Shown: positions 9,076 to 11,466 of the stretch, in pieces | Layout of the letters: the number at the start of each line of letters is the position of its first letter | Numbering within the stretch: position 1 is the stretch's first letter | Program-made: the position numbers and the translations under genes | The notes under the pieces: model-generated | The model's input: the letters and a program-made list of their open reading frames with translations, nothing else | Told to the model about the DNA's origin: nothing | The model's database searches: none | From: Euperipatoides rowelli | Lineage: Eukaryota; Onychophora; Udeonychophora; Euonychophora; Peripatopsidae | NCBI GenBank assembly: GCA_003024985.2 | Contig: PXIH01S0000831.1 | Length of the DNA stretch: 11,466 nt | Direction: 5' to 3' (one strand)

Positions 9076-9515
9076 TAAAACCACAAACAAGCCATATGTG
9101 GTTAAAGAATTATGCCCCACTAAAATCCCAGATAATCGAATCGATGGTCGTGCCATGTTTTATGATTTTGATTTTCAGTTAACTTTCCAATTAACTCAAC
9201 CAAGTTCATTGATCAAATTATTTGCATAAATTTGGGACATAAATATTGATTTACTTAATTTGATCAGGGTTGAATTATGACTAAATAAAAGGATCAATAG
9301 GTTAGCAACTGCCATTTGGTTTGCTACATGTCGGGTAGATTGAACATAAGAAGGTTGAGTTAACCTGAAGAGTGGAGTTACAGAGCAAAAGTTCTGACAT
9401 CTATAAATCTGGCAAAGTCTAGTCATTTTGGTACTACTAACATACCTAGAAATAAATAGAGTAGCGTCTGTATCTTAGACCTACCATTGTCGTGCAGTCT
9501 ATTAGACCGTCTACC
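9076..9515. other. Non-repetitive right flank with nested inverted repeats, no gene seen
   Basis: The sequence changes to ordinary AT-rich DNA with more balanced G and C. A 7-bp inverted pair, AACCACA (9079-9085) and TGTGGTT (9097-9103), sits right at the array boundary. A minus-strand frame of 76 codons (9426 to 9196) starts with ATG but has no recognisable domain, and nothing around it suggests a gene. The region 9364-9515 shows no feature I can support. Confidence 0.6.
9191..9363. repeat. Nested pair of 11-bp inverted repeats
   Basis: The outer pair is TTAACTCAACC (9191-9201) and GGTTGAGTTAA (9353-9363), perfect over 11 bp. The inner pair is TGATCAAATTA (9210-9220) and TAATTTGATCA (9256-9266), also perfect over 11 bp. 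GGTTGA at 9268-9273 gives the inner pair a second way to pair with TCAACC at 9196-9201. In AT-rich DNA, 11-bp chance pairs are possible but two nested ones are less so. It could be a relic of a small inverted-repeat element. I see no target-site duplication. Confidence 0.5.
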
Positions 9516-9623
9516 AACCTAAACCGTACACTGATCCTAACTCCAACATGAATATAATAGCAAATTAAAAGATCTTTAACCTTAATTGCACACTGACCCT
9601 AACTCCAACTTAAATATTAAAGC
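9516..9623. repeat. Direct duplication with 62-bp offset
   Basis: Two 46-bp copies, 9516-9561 and 9578-9623, share ACACTGA, CCTAACTCCAAC and a following AATAT at a constant offset of 62 bp, with about nine mismatches by eye. The common core CACTGA-CCTAACTCCAAC is loosely like satellite words (CTCCAACCCTAATC). It may be a diverged relic of the array family, but the likeness is too weak to claim that. Confidence 0.65.
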
Positions 9624-9640
9624 ATAAATAAATAAATAAA
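9624..9640. repeat. ATAA microsatellite
   Basis: About four tandem ATAA units lie directly after the 62-bp duplication and just before the CCAAT box. It is an ordinary short simple repeat. Confidence 0.8.
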
Positions 9641-9641
9641 A

Positions 9642-9760
9642 CAACCAATCAGAGGTCGGCTTGCAGATAGTTTTTGGGCTGCATGTTAATGGTAGGTCTG
9701 AGATCCAGACGCTATAATAAATAGCCTAATTACCAACCTCTCTTTCTTCACTTGTTTTCG
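9642..9760 (+). promoter_or_regulatory. Weak candidate promoter: CCAAT box, TATA-like box, pyrimidine tract
   Basis: CAACCAATCAGA (9642-9653) fits the NF-Y CCAAT-box consensus YRRCCAATCAGM at every position. TATAATAA (9713-9720) lies about 66 bp downstream. A pyrimidine-rich stretch with CCTCTCTTTCTTCACTTG (9737-9754) follows at the distance where a start site would fall, which would put the CCAAT box near -95 to -105. A 5-bp hairpin, GTCTG-AGATC-CAGAC (9696-9710), lies between the boxes. The spacing is typical of a vertebrate-style promoter, but such words are common in AT-rich DNA. Downstream ATGs at 9788 and 9800 open only very short frames (about 5 and 7 codons). Chance is a serious alternative. 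Confidence 0.25.
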
Positions 9761-9859
9761 TAAATTCACATTGCATAGACTCGGACAATGGTTATAATAT
9801 GGTAGAACGAATTATAAATTGACCCATTAGTAAACTTGAAAATTTCAAATCAAGCGAAT

Positions 9860-10087
9860 ATGATTGTTATGCTTATTGTAATTAATATACCTGATAATTT
9901 ATTGGAAGTTCATATTGACAGCTGTATAAGATTGAGAAGGTTTTTAAACAACAACTGCTGTGGAATTGAGATGTTTTCTATCGATCAACTTTGTTACAAA
10001 ACAATGGTAATGAAAGATGAACCAAAAAAAGTTTCAAGAATAAAGATCAAAATATCAGGTTTATTAAAGCTACAAGAATGGAGATGA
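9860..10087 (+). CDS. Unconvincing 75-codon open frame
   Basis: The frame is open from a TTG at 9836, and its first ATG is at 9860. A eukaryotic start would therefore give about 75 residues ending at the stop at 10085-10087. The protein would have a short hydrophobic start (IVMLIVINIP), a CC pair mid-way and a Lys/Arg-rich end (KKVSRIKIKISG). I recognise no family or motif. Two short upstream ATG frames (9788, 9800) would precede it if the candidate promoter were used. No clear AATAAA follows closely. It could be an exon fragment or chance. I rate chance as likelier, and list it because it is the longest ATG-started frame outside the repeats that is free of low-complexity sequence. Confidence 0.1.
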   Translation: MIVMLIVINIPDNLLEVHIDSCIRLRRFLNNNCCGIEMFSIDQLCYKTMVMKDEPKKVSRIKIKISGLLKLQEWR

Positions 10088-10585
10088 TCAAAATAACATG
10101 CTTATTAAAAAAAATGCATTAGCTTCCATACTCTGTATATTTCAGCATAAATTATACTGTATAAATCCTCTCCCCACCCCATTTTTTTTTTTTTTATGTT
10201 AATATACCCAATGTATAATGTGAATACTATGCTTCTATTTTAACAGACACTCTGGATTCCAAATAGTGTGTCCCTCCCCTCCAAATTAAAAAAATATATA
10301 TATATTTTAATAATTCCTAAACAAAATTACACATTTTGTTTGTAAAAAATATCCTTGACGCTGTATAAAAATGGACACAAAAATTTTGCTAAAATTAATG
10401 GCTAAAAGTTATTGCAGGTTTATTCGGTGATTTACGGTATTCACAGTAAGCCAAAATGGAATGTGAGTTCCCAAGGATTAGCATTTAGCCTACATTTAAA
10501 TAATCACTACTCGGTACTCTAAATACTTGTCAAAAAAATTCTGAAATTTTTTCTTGTACTTATACCCATTAATCATTATTTTAAT
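10088..10585. other. AT-rich spacer with T14 and TA tracts, no gene seen
   Basis: The spacer contains a run of 14 T (10182-10195) after CTCTCCCCACCCCA, and an imperfect palindrome around a TA tract (about 10286-10310, TTAAA...ATATATAT...TTTTAA). It also has an isolated TATAAAAA (10364-10371), and TAGCCTA at 10486-10492. Read on the minus strand, the T14 run could be the A tail of an old retrocopy, but no element body or target duplication was found. I see no frame or RNA gene worth calling. Confidence 0.6.
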
Positions 10586-10591
10586 ATTACA

Positions 10592-10766
10592 ATTTTACAG
10601 CTTAAAAATTCCTTCAGGCTGTGTGCAGCTGAGTGCGAGCCATAGTGTGAACATTGTCCATAACTTGGTTGGTATACTGTACAGCCCGTTTTACCGGAAG
10701 TTGGTTACCCTCGTGGGGCCGGCAGTATTACTGACCAATACAAATTTTACAGCTTATAAATCCCTT
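10592..10766. repeat. GC-richer island bracketed by a 23-bp direct repeat
   Basis: The sequence ATTTTACAGCTTA plus ten more bases (10592-10614) recurs at 10744-10766 with two mismatches and an offset of 152 bp. Between the copies lie about 125 bp that are visibly richer in G and C than either side. They contain five CpGs (for example GTGCGAGC, CCCGTT, ACCGG, CTCGTGG, GGCCGGC), the palindrome CTGTACAG (10677-10684) and CAGTATTACTG (10723-10733). The island looks foreign to its surroundings. It may be a short insertion with long, aged target duplications, an old SINE-like piece, or an exon: TTTTACAG at 10593-10600 would be a good splice acceptor. I found no tRNA-type A and B boxes and no family match. 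Confidence 0.6.
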
Positions 10767-10822
10767 TAAAATAATAAAAATTTTTACTTCTAGTAAATTT
10801 ACCATAATACAAGATGTATTTA

Positions 10823-10838
10823 GGGGGGGGGGGGGGGG
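10823..10838. repeat. G16 homopolymer
   Basis: Sixteen consecutive G follow ATTTA and precede TCTGGACATCCCC. Runs of this length are prone to length error in sequencing and assembly. GACATCCC recurs at 11114-11121, 271 bp on, again followed by a CAAAAT-like word. This hints that the 10839-11113 stretch was expanded by insertion or duplication between two copies of a similar sequence. Confidence 0.9.
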
Positions 10839-10863
10839 TCTGGACATCCCCAAAATTTTTAAC

Positions 10864-11065
10864 TTTAAAAATCTCAACAGCCAAATTAAAAAAAAAAAAA
10901 AACAAACATCAAATCTGTCAAAAGGGAAACAAAATGTCCATACAACTTAAAAAAAACATACAAAAAAAAGCACATCAAATCTTTCAATTTAAAAATCTCA
11001 ACAGCCAAATTAAAAAAAAAAAAAAACAAACATCAAATCTGTCAAAAGGGAAACAAAATGTCCAT
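10864..11065. repeat. Duplicated 79-bp A-rich segment
   Basis: Two near-identical copies lie at 10864-10942 and 10988-11065. Both run from TTTAAAAATCTCAACAGCC through an A tract (15 and 14 A) and ACAAACATCAAATCTGTC to GGGAAACAAAATGTCCATA. Apart from the one-base A-tract length difference I see no mismatch, so the duplication is recent or is an assembly effect. The 45 bp between them are also A-rich (CATACAAAAAAAAGCACATC). The long frame that spans this region is lysine and asparagine rich only because of the A runs and is not a gene. Confidence 0.9.
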
Positions 11066-11201
11066 AATAATAATGTAATTAAAAAAAAAAGGTTATCAAA
11101 AATATACAACCCAGACATCCCACAAAATAATTTCTGGCTAGGCCCCTGCCTTAATAAATGGACGGATATTCGAAAGCAGAGCCTTTTTTTTTTAATTTAA
11201 C
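11066..11201. other. Possible transposon-tail debris
   Basis: GACATCCCACAAAATAATTT (from 11114) is followed by CTGGCTAGGCCCCTGCC (11134-11150) and, after a short gap, a T10 run. From memory, TGGCTACGCCCCTG-like words after C-rich and A-rich sequence are common in dispersed repeats of many invertebrate genomes. That is a recollection, not a database result. No terminal repeats or coding remnants were found. Confidence 0.25.
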
Positions 11202-11230
11202 ATATTTCAAAATTATTTTAATTGAAATAT
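11202..11230. repeat. 9-bp inverted repeat
   Basis: ATATTTCAA (11202-11210) and TTGAAATAT (11222-11230) pair perfectly around an 11-base AT centre. It could form a hairpin or be chance in sequence this AT-rich. It has no terminator-like T tract at the right place for a transcript. Confidence 0.55.
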
Positions 11231-11466
11231 ATTGAACAATTTATTTATATCTACAACAATATTTCCAATTTTGCTTTGCAATTAAAAAAACTAAGCTTCT
11301 ATCTATTTTTTATGACAAAACTTGATTTGAAAAGAGAAAATGGCAAAACTATACATAAAAGTGACCAATAATATTGCTCTGCGCTTTAAAGGTCAAATGT
11401 AACGGATTTTTTTTTTTAAAAAAATTATTATTGATTTTCAAAGATTTTTATTAAAAAAAAATTTCC
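11231..11466. other. AT-rich sequence, nothing recognised
   Basis: The sequence is AT-rich with short A and T runs (for example 11406-11420) and one slightly GC-richer phrase, CTCTGCGCTTTAAAGGTC (about 11376-11393). No frame, RNA gene or repeat longer than homopolymers was found. It runs off the right edge of the window. Confidence 0.6.

Noticed and set aside
9196-9426. Minus-strand frame of 76 codons starting with ATG
   Set aside because: It has no recognisable domain and low-complexity AT-driven composition, with no promoter or splice context. It also overlaps the nested inverted repeats.
9651-9720. tRNA or other small structured RNA around the GTCTG/CAGAC hairpin
   Set aside because: Only one 5-bp hairpin is present. 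No cloverleaf, A box/B box pair or T-run terminator was found.
10554-10769. Plus-strand frame of 71 codons over the GC-richer island
   Set aside because: It opens only with a TTG, spans both bracketing direct repeats and matches no family I know. An exon within it remains possible and is noted under the island.
10814-11200. Plus-strand frame of 128 codons, the longest in the window
   Set aside because: It is built from the G16 run, A14-A15 tracts and a duplicated A-rich segment, giving glycine and lysine runs. It has no credible protein features.

Overview
The window is eukaryotic, non-coding DNA. About 9.0 kb is one continuous AT-rich satellite (minisatellite) array, followed by about 2.4 kb of AT-rich flank with low-complexity tracts. 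I recognise no protein gene, rRNA or tRNA gene, CRISPR array or intact transposon. The long tandem array, homopolymer runs (16 G, 14 T, 14-15 A), recurrent TAGCCTA/TAGGCCTA words and lack of dense ORFs fit an animal genome. A marine invertebrate is my guess from general sequence style; nothing diagnostic supports it.

Layout. Zone 1 (1 to about 5537) is a dimeric satellite of about 71 bp. Each dimer has a 38-bp 'A' half (AAATAAGTGAATCC...ATAAACCTGCC...CCCTTATCC) and a 33-bp 'B' half (AAATAAGTATTCAAAGAATG...TTCACTCTAATCC). The two halves share their first eight bases and a TATCC/AATCC end, so they look like diverged copies of one ancestral monomer. Zone 2 (about 5538-6937) is a simple 38-bp monomer 'C' (AAGTGAATCCATAAACATGC...AACCCTAATCT), close to A and without B. 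Zone 3 (about 6938-7880) mixes C with degenerate B-like units in a higher-order repeat of about 360-376 bp. Zone 4 (about 7881-8985) is C again and ends in a tight 111/149-bp higher-order repeat. The array decays over about 8986-9075.

Longer order lies above the monomers. A block in zone 1 appears three times, near 1, 2440 and 4781, with internal gains and losses close to multiples of 71 bp. A second block recurs 2340 bp apart, and a zone 2 block recurs about 1.5 kb downstream in zone 4. This is the pattern expected from repeated unequal exchange. One N at 3655 sits between two identical 80-bp segments and is very probably an unmerged assembly overlap.

Flank (9076-11466). It holds nested inverted repeats (9191-9363), a 62-bp-offset duplication (9516-9623), and a weak promoter-like cluster (NF-Y-type CCAAT box, TATA-like box and pyrimidine tract at 9642-9760) upstream of an unconvincing 75-codon frame. 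Further on are a GC-richer island of about 125 bp bracketed by a 23-bp direct repeat (10592-10766), a G16 run, a duplicated A-rich segment (10864-11065) and AT-rich DNA to the end. I see no sign that these parts work together as a gene system. The main content is the layered satellite architecture.
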